Shown piece after piece: positions 35,256 to 42,251 of a stretch of DNA of 64,000 nt (positions are counted from its first letter, which is position 1; each line of letters starts with the position of its first letter). The position numbers were made by a program, and so were the translations under genes. The DNA is from Alkalibacter rhizosphaerae (GTDB taxonomy: Bacteria; Bacillota; Clostridia; Eubacteriales; Alkalibacteraceae), in contig NZ_CP071444.1 of NCBI RefSeq assembly GCF_017352215.1, forward strand, positions 124,001 to 188,000. The letters run 5' to 3'. Below the pieces are notes generated by a model that was given only the letters and a program-made list of their open reading frames with translations, made no database searches and was not told the DNA's origin.

Positions 35256-35675
35256 TTACAAATCTGCTTGCATGTCCTGTCTGGGGTATTCCTTGTCCAT
35301 ATAGTCCGAATGGATCAGATAATTGGCCGCCGTGGTGTTCATGGCCACGGGAATGTCGTAAAGGACGCTGATGCGCAGCAAGGCTCGTATATCCGGATCG
35401 TGGGGCTGGGCCGTCAACGGGTCCCAAAAGAAAATGAGCATGTCGATGCGGCTGTCGGCAATGGCGGCGCCGATCTCCAGATCCCCGCCAAGGGGTCCGC
35501 TTTTGTAGGCTTGGATGGTCAGACCCGCCTCCCGGCTCAAAACACCGGAGGTGGTCCCTGTGCCGCACAGGTGATGTTGCTCCAGGATGTGCTTGTTTTC
35601 TTTGGTCCAGGACAAGAGTTCTTTTTTCCGGTTGTCGTGGGCCACCAATGCGATGGTTTTTTTCTTGGGGCTGAA
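35256..35675 (-). CDS. mgsA: Methylglyoxal synthase
   Basis: A 139-residue enzyme that converts dihydroxyacetone phosphate to methylglyoxal and phosphate, a bypass of glycolysis under phosphate limitation. Visible motifs are ALVAHDNRKKEL with the phosphate-binding His, CGTGTTSG, and SGPLGGDLEIGAAIA with the catalytic Asp. AAGGAGG precedes the ATG at 35675. It is four bases after trhP and so probably transcribed with the tRNA-modification genes. The toxic product links it in logic, not by location, to the DJ-1-like protein near the window start. Confidence 0.93.
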   Translation of the reverse strand, partial: FSPKKKTIALVAHDNRKKELLSWTKENKHILEQHHLCGTGTTSGVLSREAGLTIQAYKSGPLGGDLEIGAAIADSRIDMLIFFWDPLTAQPHDPDIRALLRISVLYDIPVAMNTTAANYLIHSDYMDKEYPRQDMQADL

Positions 35676-35679
35676 CATG

Positions 35680-36927
35680 TTAGGCCTCCTTGTTCTCCTT
35701 GCGGAGGATGTCCCAGATGGTGGGGGTTTCCTCCATGGGGATGCGTACGATCTGTTTGGGATGGGGGGCGCTTTCCATGGAATTCCCATCTTCATCCACG
35801 ATGGAAGCAACAGTCAGGGATTTTGCCGGTCGTCCCGGGCCCATCCATTCCAGCTGGTCTCCCACCACGATCTTGTTTCGTACTTCCACTAGGGCTTCCT
35901 TTTTCTCTTCATCATGACCCACCACGCTGCCGACGAAGTCGTAATTCCTTGTATAGGAGCTGGTGGAGTAATGATGGGCATCCACCCCGGGTTTTTCAAA
36001 GGCAAAGCCTTCCGTGTAGCCCCGGTGGCTGATCTTTTGGAGTTCTTCCATCCAGGTCGGATCTTCCTTGTATCCTTCCGGATCCGCCATAAAGGCATCG
36101 ATTGCCTGGCGGTAGACGTTGGTGACGGTAGATACGTAAAACAGGCTCTTCATTCGTCCCTCGATCTTGAAACTGTCCACCCCTGCCCTGATGAGTTCCG
36201 GGATCCGGTGGATCAGACACAGATCCTTGGCGTTAAAGATGTAGGTGCCCCGTTCGTCCTCTTCAATGGGAAAGTATTCTCCAGGTCGTTTTTCCTCCAT
36301 GAGCCGATAGTTCCACCGACAAGGTTGGGCGCAGTCTCCCCGATTGGCATCCCGGCCTGCCATATAGTTGCTGAGCAGGCATCGACCCGAATAGGACATG
36401 CACATGGCACCGTGGACAAAGGTCTCCAGTTCCAGGGACGGATCCGTTTTCTTTCGCAACTCCGTGATCTCGCCCAGACTCAATTCCCGGGCCAGTACGA
36501 TCCGGGATACACCCTGCTGATGCCAGAAATTGGCGCTGTGATAGTTGGTGTTGTTGGCCTGGGTGCTTAAGGACACCTTTAGTTCCGGTGCCGTTTGACG
36601 CACTACATGAAATATACCCGGATCTGCCACAATAACACCATCTACGCCATATTTGCTCAAATTTTTTACATAGTCCTCCAAACCGGAAAAATCTTCGTTG
36701 TGGGCGAAGATATTCAGGGTAACATATGCTTTTTTCCCGTGCTTATGCACAAAATCCAGTCCTTCCAACATTTCCAGACGGGTGAAATTCCCCGCTTTGG
36801 CTCGAAGTCCATAGGCAGACCCGGCCATGTAGACCGCATCTGCACCATAGGCAATGGCGTATCGGAGCTTCTCCAGATTTCCTGCTGGAGCCAACAGCTC
36901 CGGTTTTTTGATCATGTTTTCATTCAT
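35680..36927 (-). CDS. trhP: U32 family protein, tRNA 5-hydroxyuridine synthase type (TrhP)
   Basis: A 415-residue protein of the U32 group that, despite the 'peptidase' label, hydroxylates RNA bases with prephenate as the oxygen source in studied members. The start is PELLAPAGNLEKL, the core has ETFVHGAMCMSYSGRC and GDCAQPCRWNY with the cluster Cys residues, then FNAKDLCLI and SFKIEGRMKS. This matches TrhP (YegQ, YrrN/YrrO), which makes 5-hydroxyuridine at tRNA position 34. GGAGGAG precedes the ATG at 36927, overlapping the end of trmR by eight bases. The pairing with trmR strongly supports this role. Confidence 0.88.
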   Translation of the reverse strand: MNENMIKKPELLAPAGNLEKLRYAIAYGADAVYMAGSAYGLRAKAGNFTRLEMLEGLDFVHKHGKKAYVTLNIFAHNEDFSGLEDYVKNLSKYGVDGVIVADPGIFHVVRQTAPELKVSLSTQANNTNYHSANFWHQQGVSRIVLARELSLGEITELRKKTDPSLELETFVHGAMCMSYSGRCLLSNYMAGRDANRGDCAQPCRWNYRLMEEKRPGEYFPIEEDERGTYIFNAKDLCLIHRIPELIRAGVDSFKIEGRMKSLFYVSTVTNVYRQAIDAFMADPEGYKEDPTWMEELQKISHRGYTEGFAFEKPGVDAHHYSTSSYTRNYDFVGSVVGHDEEKKEALVEVRNKIVVGDQLEWMGPGRPAKSLTVASIVDEDGNSMESAPHPKQIVRIPMEETPTIWDILRKENKEA

Positions 36928-37600
36928 GGCCTTCTCCTCCTGTGTTTTCCATGTGGTCTCTGTTCCATATGCTGACGGCCACCCCATCCCCCAAGGGAAT
37001 TATGGTGGTATGTATTCTGGGATCTGCGCTGATCTCTTCCAAAAATCGCCGCATCCGCTTGACGATGGTGATCTTTCTTCTCTTTAACACCGTATTGCTG
37101 GCCACCATGCCTCGAAACAGTACGTTGTCGGAGATGATCATCCCTTTTGGAGACAGCAGGCGCAGACAATCTTCCAGCATGTGGACATAATGTCCCTTGG
37201 CGCCATCGAGGAAGATCATGTCGTAGGGTCCCTCCAAGGTCTTGATCACCTGGGAGGCATCCCCCGGATGGATCTTTATTTGGTTTTCCAACCCGGCTTC
37301 TTTGATGTTTTTTTCCGCCTTTTCGATCATCTCTTCACTTAGTTCCACCGAATCCACTTGCATGGCATGGTGGATGGAAGCAAAGCGGATGGCGGAGTAG
37401 CCGATGGCAGTGCCGATCTCCAGGATCTTCTTGTAATCGTGGGAACGGACCATCACTTCCAGATACTGGGCCACTTCCGGGTGGATGATTGGTACGTGTT
37501 CTTCTGCGGCTTCTATTTCCAATCGATTCAACAGATCGTTTCGTTTGGGCAGGAGACCCCGTATATAGTCTTCGATGTAGTCCTGGTTGATCTGGCCCAT
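36920..37600 (-). CDS. trmR: tRNA 5-hydroxyuridine O-methyltransferase (TrmR/YrrM type)
   Basis: A 226-residue class I SAM-dependent O-methyltransferase. The SAM motif is ILEIGTAIGYSAIRFA, with VDSVELSEEM, MIFLDGAKGHY and ISDNVLFRGMV following, as in the YrrM/CCoAMT-like family. In Bacillus subtilis YrrM methylates 5-hydroxyuridine to 5-methoxyuridine at the tRNA wobble position, and its gene adjoins yrrN/yrrO. The same order is seen here with trhP overlapping. The ATG follows the ylbF stop by one base. Confidence 0.88.
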   Translation of the reverse strand: MGQINQDYIEDYIRGLLPKRNDLLNRLEIEAAEEHVPIIHPEVAQYLEVMVRSHDYKKILEIGTAIGYSAIRFASIHHAMQVDSVELSEEMIEKAEKNIKEAGLENQIKIHPGDASQVIKTLEGPYDMIFLDGAKGHYVHMLEDCLRLLSPKGMIISDNVLFRGMVASNTVLKRRKITIVKRMRRFLEEISADPRIHTTIIPLGDGVAVSIWNRDHMENTGGEGHE

Positions 37601-37601
37601 T

Positions 37602-37934
37602 CTACAGCCCTAGGTCCATGCCTTCCGTTATGATCTTCATGACGTCCTGATAGATCTGGGAAAAGGCATACTGGGCTTGAAAATATTCTGCAATGGCCGG
37701 AATGGCCATCAAGGCCCCCGTCATCTGGTTGAAGCTTTCCACCTGTTTCTGGGAAGGTTCCTGGCCCATCATCTGCAGGGTCTGGACTTCCATTTGCTTT
37801 TTCATGTAGTCGGTGACCATCTCCCAGTCTTTGGGGTTTTCCATGACCCGCTTCTGGGTTTGGACCATCCGCTTGTATTCGCTGCTTTCCTTGATGGCCT
37901 TGGCCAACGCGTGTGCTTCATCATAAATTCTCAT
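37602..37934 (-). CDS. YlbF-family protein
   Basis: A 110-residue, largely helical protein of the YlbF/YmcA family (EAHALAKAIKESSEYKR at the start and YFQAQYAFSQIYQDVM near the end). In Bacillus such proteins form the RicA-RicF-RicT complex that guides RNase Y-dependent mRNA processing. Here the gene lies just downstream of the RNase J gene, so a link to RNA processing is plausible but inferred. GGAGG precedes two ATG codons at 37937 and 37934; the second has better spacing. Confidence 0.8.
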   Translation of the reverse strand: MRIYDEAHALAKAIKESSEYKRMVQTQKRVMENPKDWEMVTDYMKKQMEVQTLQMMGQEPSQKQVESFNQMTGALMAIPAIAEYFQAQYAFSQIYQDVMKIITEGMDLGL

Positions 37935-37952
37935 CATATTCCTCCTTGGATT

Positions 37953-37983
37953 TGAAAAAGCGATGCACCGTAAAGTGCATCGC
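37953..37983 (-). terminator. Terminator of rnj
   Basis: A perfect 9-bp stem (37975-37983 with 37960-37968, GCGATGCAC type) with a six-base loop is followed by five T on the minus strand. It lies between rnj and ylbF. Confidence 0.9.
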
Positions 37984-37994
37984 CGTTGTTCCGT

Positions 37995-39659
37995 TTACAC
38001 TTCCATCAATATGGGGAGTATCATCGGTCTTCTTTTCGTTTTTTCATACAGGAACCGATCCAGGGCGTCCCGAAGTTCGCTTTTGATCTTGTTCCAGTCG
38101 GTGATCTTCTTCTCTTCGCACTTGATCAATGCGGCTTTTACCACGTTTCGGGCTTCGTTAATCAATTCTTCCGATTCCCGTACGTAGACGAACCCTCTGG
38201 ATATGACATCCGGTCCGGCAACGGTCTTCCCTTTGCTCAAGGTGACCACCACCATGAAGATGCCGTCTTCTGACAGGTGCTTTCGGTCCCGCAGTACGAT
38301 ATTTCCCACATCGCCGATGCCGGAACCGTCCACCAGGACGATGCCCGACGGGGCCTTGCCTATATCCCGACAGCTGTTTTTATCCAGTTCCACAATGGTG
38401 CCGTTGTTGACCACCAGGGTGTTCTCTTCCGGCATTCCCAGGCTTTGGGCCAAGTCCACGTGATGCTTGAGCATCCGGTACTCTCCATGGACGGGAATGA
38501 AATGCTTGGCATTCACCAAGGTGTGGATCAATTTCAATTCTTCCACACGGGCGTGGCCGGATACGTGGACTTCCGCCAATTTCTCGTAGACCACTTCCGC
38601 TCCCAATTTGAACAGGTTGTTGATGACCTGATAGACCATCTTTTCATTTCCCGGTATGGGAGATGCGGAAAAGATGACCAGGTCCCCTGCCGTAATGGAA
38701 AATTGTCTAAATTCACCAACAGCCATCCGGCTGAGGGCTGCCATGGTCTCTCCCTGGCTTCCCGTGGCCACGACCACGATCTCATGGGGTTCGTACTTGT
38801 TGATGTCCCGGATATCGATCAAGGTCCCATCCGGGATGTCCAGATATCCAAGCTCGGTGGCGGTCTTGCTGACGTTGATCATGCTTCGACCGCTGACGGC
38901 CACCTTTCGGCCATGGGCCACGGCAGCATCTACGATCTGTTGCACCCGATGGATGTTGGAGGCAAATGTGGCCACCACGATCCGGGTCTCCACCCCGTCA
39001 AATAGTTCCATAAAGCGCTTCCCGACGGATTTTTCCGACAGGGTCACTCCGGGCAGCTCCACATTGGTGCTGTCCGCCATCAACAGGTCCACCCCTTCTT
39101 TGCCGATCTCTGCAAACCTCGGCAGGTCGATGACTTCCTCGTCAATGGGGGTATAGTCGATCTTAAAGTCTCCCGTGTGCAGGACCGTGGCGGCGTCGCA
39201 ACGGACGCATACGGCAACGGCGTCTGCGATGGAGTGGTTGACCCGGATGAATTCCACGTTGAAACCTCCCAGGTCGATGCGGTCTTTGGGGCGTACGACT
39301 TTTCGTACGGAATCCCTCATGAGGCCGTGTTCCGTCAACTTGTTTTCGATGAGTCCCATGGTCAGCTTGGTGGCGTAGATGGGTACATTCATTTCTTTCA
39401 ATAAATAGGGGATGGCGCCGATATGGTCCTCATGACCATGGGTCACCACGACCCCCCGGATCCGATCCTTGTTGTTGATCAGATATGTCATATCGGGCAA
39501 CACGATGTCGATCCCGTACATGGTTTCGTCCGGGAACGTGATGCCGCAGTCCACGATTATTATATCCCTCTTGTATTCGAATACGGTGAGATTTTTTCCG
39601 ATCTCACCCATTCCTCCGAGGGGTATAATCTTCAATTTGCTGTTTTTCTGTTTTGCCAA
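37995..39659 (-). CDS. rnj: Ribonuclease J
   Basis: A 554-residue metallo-beta-lactamase and beta-CASP ribonuclease with 5'-3' exonuclease and endonuclease activity, central to mRNA turnover in Bacillota. The metal motif is THGHEDHIGAIPYL; the CASP motifs include HTGDFKIDYTP, GSQGETMAALSRM, SGHAR and VHGEYRML. The C-terminal domain ends near KTKRRPMILPILMEV. A TTG start at 39659 has AAAGGAG seven bases upstream and gives the usual length; a longer frame to 39704 has no support. Paralogue type (J1 or J2) is not decided. Confidence 0.94.
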   Translation of the reverse strand: MAKQKNSKLKIIPLGGMGEIGKNLTVFEYKRDIIIVDCGITFPDETMYGIDIVLPDMTYLINNKDRIRGVVVTHGHEDHIGAIPYLLKEMNVPIYATKLTMGLIENKLTEHGLMRDSVRKVVRPKDRIDLGGFNVEFIRVNHSIADAVAVCVRCDAATVLHTGDFKIDYTPIDEEVIDLPRFAEIGKEGVDLLMADSTNVELPGVTLSEKSVGKRFMELFDGVETRIVVATFASNIHRVQQIVDAAVAHGRKVAVSGRSMINVSKTATELGYLDIPDGTLIDIRDINKYEPHEIVVVATGSQGETMAALSRMAVGEFRQFSITAGDLVIFSASPIPGNEKMVYQVINNLFKLGAEVVYEKLAEVHVSGHARVEELKLIHTLVNAKHFIPVHGEYRMLKHHVDLAQSLGMPEENTLVVNNGTIVELDKNSCRDIGKAPSGIVLVDGSGIGDVGNIVLRDRKHLSEDGIFMVVVTLSKGKTVAGPDVISRGFVYVRESEELINEARNVVKAALIKCEEKKITDWNKIKSELRDALDRFLYEKTKRRPMILPILMEV

Positions 39660-39676
39660 AAATATTCTCCTTTCGA

Positions 39677-40123
39677 TTAACTCTTTCCGCTCTTTTTCTG
39701 GCAATCTTCACAAATGCCAAAAAAAGTAACGTTGTGATTCGTTATCTTGAATTTTTTTTCTTTTTCGATGTGTTGTTCCAATGCGTCGAAATACTCATCT
39801 TGTATTTCGATTACCGATCCGCAATGATTGCAAACGAGATGATGGTGATTGTGATGTTTTTTCCCGTCGGATATTTCGTACCGATGGCATCCGTCGTCAA
39901 AATACTGCTTGGACAGAATGCCCACTTCTTCCAACAGCTGTACTGTTCGATATATGGTGGCAATGCCGATTTCCGGGCAGTTTTCTTTCACTTCCCGGTA
40001 AATTTCATCAATACTCATGTGACAATCCTTGTTGTCCGTGATTGCGTTGATTACGTGTCGTCGCTGTGGTGTCAACTTGTAGCCGTGATCTTTCAATAAT
40101 TCCTTGTAGCTTTCGATAGGCAC
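39677..40123 (-). CDS. fur: Fur-family transcriptional regulator
   Basis: A 148-residue metal-responsive repressor. The winged helix reads KLTPQRRHVINAI and IGIATIYRTVQLLEEVG, the dimer domain has HHNHHHLVCNHCGSVIEI and FFGICEDC, giving the two Cys pairs of the structural zinc site and the His-rich metal site. Fur, Zur and PerR cannot be told apart with certainty; Fur is the default. The GTG start at 40123 has AGGTGA upstream. Its promoter is almost consensus, and the region after it has repeated CAATT blocks that could be an operator. Confidence 0.85.
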   Translation of the reverse strand: MPIESYKELLKDHGYKLTPQRRHVINAITDNKDCHMSIDEIYREVKENCPEIGIATIYRTVQLLEEVGILSKQYFDDGCHRYEISDGKKHHNHHHLVCNHCGSVIEIQDEYFDALEQHIEKEKKFKITNHNVTFFGICEDCQKKSGKS

Positions 40124-40166
40124 GAAATCACCTGCTTTTATCAATTAATAACAATTCTCAATTGGG

Positions 40167-40195
40167 ATTCTATCGGTTTTGCCTATTTTTGTCAA
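40167..40195 (-). promoter_or_regulatory. Promoter of fur
   Basis: A perfect TTGACA (40195-40190) and TAGAAT (40172-40167) are 17 bases apart on the minus strand. Just downstream, three CAATT blocks at 40142, 40152 and 40159 (plus strand) might bind a regulator, possibly the product itself. Confidence 0.7.
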
Positions 40196-40196
40196 G

Positions 40197-40226
40197 GAAA
40201 AGAAAGAGGGAGGAATCAGTCCTCCC
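40197..40226 (-). terminator. Terminator overlapping the end of the DUF1292 gene
   Basis: A 7-bp stem (40220-40226 with 40208-40214, GGGAGGA type) with a five-base loop is followed by a pyrimidine tract on the minus strand. The stop codon of the DUF1292 gene (40216-40218) lies in the loop, so coding and termination signals overlap. Confidence 0.75.
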
Positions 40227-40488
40227 AGGAAAGCTCGTCATAGATCTTTTGGATCAAATCCAGTTCGGCGTCGTCTTCCACCGGCATGAGCACTTCCCCT
40301 TCTTCGTCTTCTTCGATGCGGAAGGCGAACATGTCGTCGCTGTCATCTTCTGCTTTTTTCAGCAGGGCGTATTCGGTTCCTTCATGTTCCAGGGTAACGA
40401 TGATCTCAAACTCCATTTCCTCCCCTGTTTCTTCATCCACCAAAAATATGGTGTCTTCGTGCTCGTGTTCATGATCGTGATTGCTCAT
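40216..40488 (-). CDS. DUF1292-family protein (YrzB-like)
   Basis: A 90-residue, very acidic protein starting SNHDHEHEHEDTIFLVDE and then EEMEFEIIVTLEHEGTEYALL. DUF1292 proteins of unknown role are common in Bacillota and often sit next to ruvX and ireB, as here. The His-rich start could bind metal ions; this is inference. GGAGG is nine bases before the ATG at 40488. It lies 17 bases after ruvX and closes the alaS-ireB-ruvX neighbourhood. Confidence 0.85.
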   Translation of the reverse strand: MSNHDHEHEHEDTIFLVDEETGEEMEFEIIVTLEHEGTEYALLKKAEDDSDDMFAFRIEEDEEGEVLMPVEDDAELDLIQKIYDELSWED

Positions 40489-40505
40489 TGTACTACCTCC
40501 TGTTT

Positions 40506-40922
40506 TCATTTTTTAATGGAATCCATGTAGCTTTGCAAAATGTTTTGTGCCGCCAGCATGTCTACTCTTTCTTTTTTTAGTTTCTCTTTTGTATTGGTGT
40601 CCTGCATGGTCTGGTAGGCCAGCCTGCTGGTCAGCCGTTCGTCCCAAAGGACCACTTCCACCGGCAACCGCTTTTTTAGGAAATTTGCAAACCCAACGAC
40701 CTTTTGTCCCTGGGAGCCTACACTTCCGTCCATGTTCTTGGGCAGTCCCACTACCAGGACGCCTACTTCCTTTTCTTCTATAATGGATCGAAGATTTTCA
40801 AGGTCTCCGTCCATGCTGGATCTTTTCAGGGTCTTTAAACCCTGGGCCGTGATTCCCAACAGGTCGCTTACCGCCAACCCGATGGTTCGGTCTCCTACGT
40901 CCAGTCCCATCCATCGCTTCAT
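40506..40922 (-). CDS. ruvX: Holliday junction resolvase-like protein RuvX (YqgF)
   Basis: A 138-residue RNase H-fold protein. The start MGLDVGDRTIGLAVSD carries the first catalytic Asp, VVGLPKNMDGSVG and VVLWDERLTSR follow, and ERVDMLAAQNILQSYM holds the last acidic residue. The family acts in pre-16S rRNA 5' maturation or on branched DNA; the rRNA role is better supported in bacteria. It follows the AKR-ferredoxin gene by six bases. Length is normal. Confidence 0.92.
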   Translation of the reverse strand: MKRWMGLDVGDRTIGLAVSDLLGITAQGLKTLKRSSMDGDLENLRSIIEEKEVGVLVVGLPKNMDGSVGSQGQKVVGFANFLKKRLPVEVVLWDERLTSRLAYQTMQDTNTKEKLKKERVDMLAAQNILQSYMDSIKK

Positions 40923-40928
40923 AATCCA

Positions 40929-41876
40929 TTATACCACCTTTATGCAAAATTGGGGACATACTGCGGCACAATAGCCGCAGAGAATGCATGCATCCCGGTC
41001 CACCCTTGCCTGACCATCTTCGAACCGCAGCGCCTTTTGGGGGCAAACCGCCACGCAGTTGCCGCACCCCTCGCACCAGCTGTCGATGTGGAGATGCCGG
41101 TTTTGTTTCTCCGTCTTTTCGGACAGTTCATGGGATACGGGTCTTCCCGCTACCAGAGCGGCATTGTATTCCACTTCTTCCACCGTCTGCATCCCCACCG
41201 CCATGGAGTGGATGTATTCCTTCTCCAAGACGAAGCGAAATGCTTCCCTTCGGTCCTTGATCAAATGGCCCCCGCCCAGAGGTTTCATGGCGAAGATGCC
41301 TTTTCCTCGGTCATGGGCTTTTCGAAGGGCCTCTTCCATCTGCAAAAAAGATCCGTCGGCAATGCCAAGTCCCTTCTTGTTGAAAATGGGATGGATCACC
41401 CCGATTTCCGGATATTCCATTGCTCCATAAACCCCCGCCACATGGTGGGTGGAAATGCCGATATGGCGGATCAAGCCCTTTTGCTTTGCCTCCATCAGGC
41501 ATTCTACGGCTTCCCAATGTCCCCGAATGGTGTGAACGCTTTCCGTTTCGTGGAGCATCCAGATGTCGATCATGTCCCGATCCAGGCCTTTTCTGGCTTT
41601 TTCGAGGCTGTCTTTCATGGCCTTCCATGTATAGTCGTAGGATTTGGATGCAAGGATCCAGTCCCTGCTGGTCCGCTTCAATCCTTCTTTTATATGATCG
41701 TAGTTTTGGTACAGATCGGCAGTATCCAGGAAATTGATCCCCAGATCCCAGGCCCGTTCCAAAAGCAAAGCCCCTTCTTCCCGGCTAAGGTTGGCCTGGA
41801 GGGGCCCCATGGTCAGGGTGCCGAATGCCAGCTTTGACACCGTCAGGTCTGTCTGTCCCAGTTGGATGTAGTGCAA
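40929..41876 (-). CDS. Aldo/keto reductase fused to a C-terminal 2x[4Fe-4S] ferredoxin domain
   Basis: A 315-residue protein with an aldo/keto reductase barrel at ~1-240 and a two-cluster ferredoxin at the end. Barrel residues of the catalytic set are seen in FLDTADLYQNY, ILASKSYDY and IWMLHETES. The ferredoxin has CEGCGNCVAVCP and CILCGYCAAVCP. The fusion suggests electron exchange between ferredoxin and a carbonyl or alcohol substrate, which is unknown. The TTG start at 41876 has GGAGG upstream. It sits between ireB and ruvX, usually neighbours, right after a terminator. Confidence 0.88.
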   Translation of the reverse strand: MHYIQLGQTDLTVSKLAFGTLTMGPLQANLSREEGALLLERAWDLGINFLDTADLYQNYDHIKEGLKRTSRDWILASKSYDYTWKAMKDSLEKARKGLDRDMIDIWMLHETESVHTIRGHWEAVECLMEAKQKGLIRHIGISTHHVAGVYGAMEYPEIGVIHPIFNKKGLGIADGSFLQMEEALRKAHDRGKGIFAMKPLGGGHLIKDRREAFRFVLEKEYIHSMAVGMQTVEEVEYNAALVAGRPVSHELSEKTEKQNRHLHIDSWCEGCGNCVAVCPQKALRFEDGQARVDRDACILCGYCAAVCPQFCIKVV

Positions 41877-41895
41877 AGGACCACCTCCCATGATA

Positions 41896-41922
41896 TAAGA
41901 AAGACCCTTTTACAAGGGTCTT
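41896..41922 (-). terminator. Terminator after ireB
   Basis: A perfect 9-bp stem (41914-41922 with 41901-41909, AAGACCCTT type) with a four-base loop is followed by a T-rich tail on the minus strand. It lies between ireB and the AKR-ferredoxin gene. Confidence 0.8.
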
Positions 41923-41926
41923 CTAC

Positions 41927-42187
41927 TCAATCCAAATGTTGAAAATAGTACTTTACCAGTTCTTCCAAAAGTTCATCTCGTTCGATTTTTTTTATTAAGT
42001 TTCTCGCGTTGTTGTGGCTGGTGATGTAAGTAGGATCTCCAGACATGATATATCCCACCAGTTGGTTCACCGGTTTGTACCCTTTTTCCTTCAATGCCTG
42101 GTACACTTGCCGGACCAGTTCCTTGATCTGTTGGGATTTGTCATCTTCAATATCAAATTTTACCGTATAGTCCTTTTTGTTGTCCAT
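41927..42187 (-). CDS. ireB: IreB-family regulatory phosphoprotein (UPF0297)
   Basis: An 86-residue helical protein starting [13 protein letters not shown], with the block [26 protein letters not shown] that defines the family. In Enterococcus, IreB is phosphorylated by the PASTA kinase IreK and lowers cephalosporin tolerance. The kinase gene is not in this window. AAAGGAGG precedes the ATG at 42187. It follows alaS by 64 bases, the conserved arrangement in Bacillota, and ends at a clear terminator. Confidence 0.93.
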   Translation of the reverse strand: MDNKKDYTVKFDIEDDKSQQIKELVRQVYQALKEKGYKPVNQLVGYIMSGDPTYITSHNNARNLIKKIERDELLEELVKYYFQHLD

Positions 42188-42251
42188 ACAAACCCTCCTT
42201 TTCAACGCCATTTCTGTAGTACCGTTACATCTGAGTTTACTCTATCCTGCT

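Noticed and set aside
34263-36032. 589-codon open frame antisense to pilB, mgsA and trhP
   Set aside because: It crosses three well-supported genes and a promoter, and shows no protein family features.
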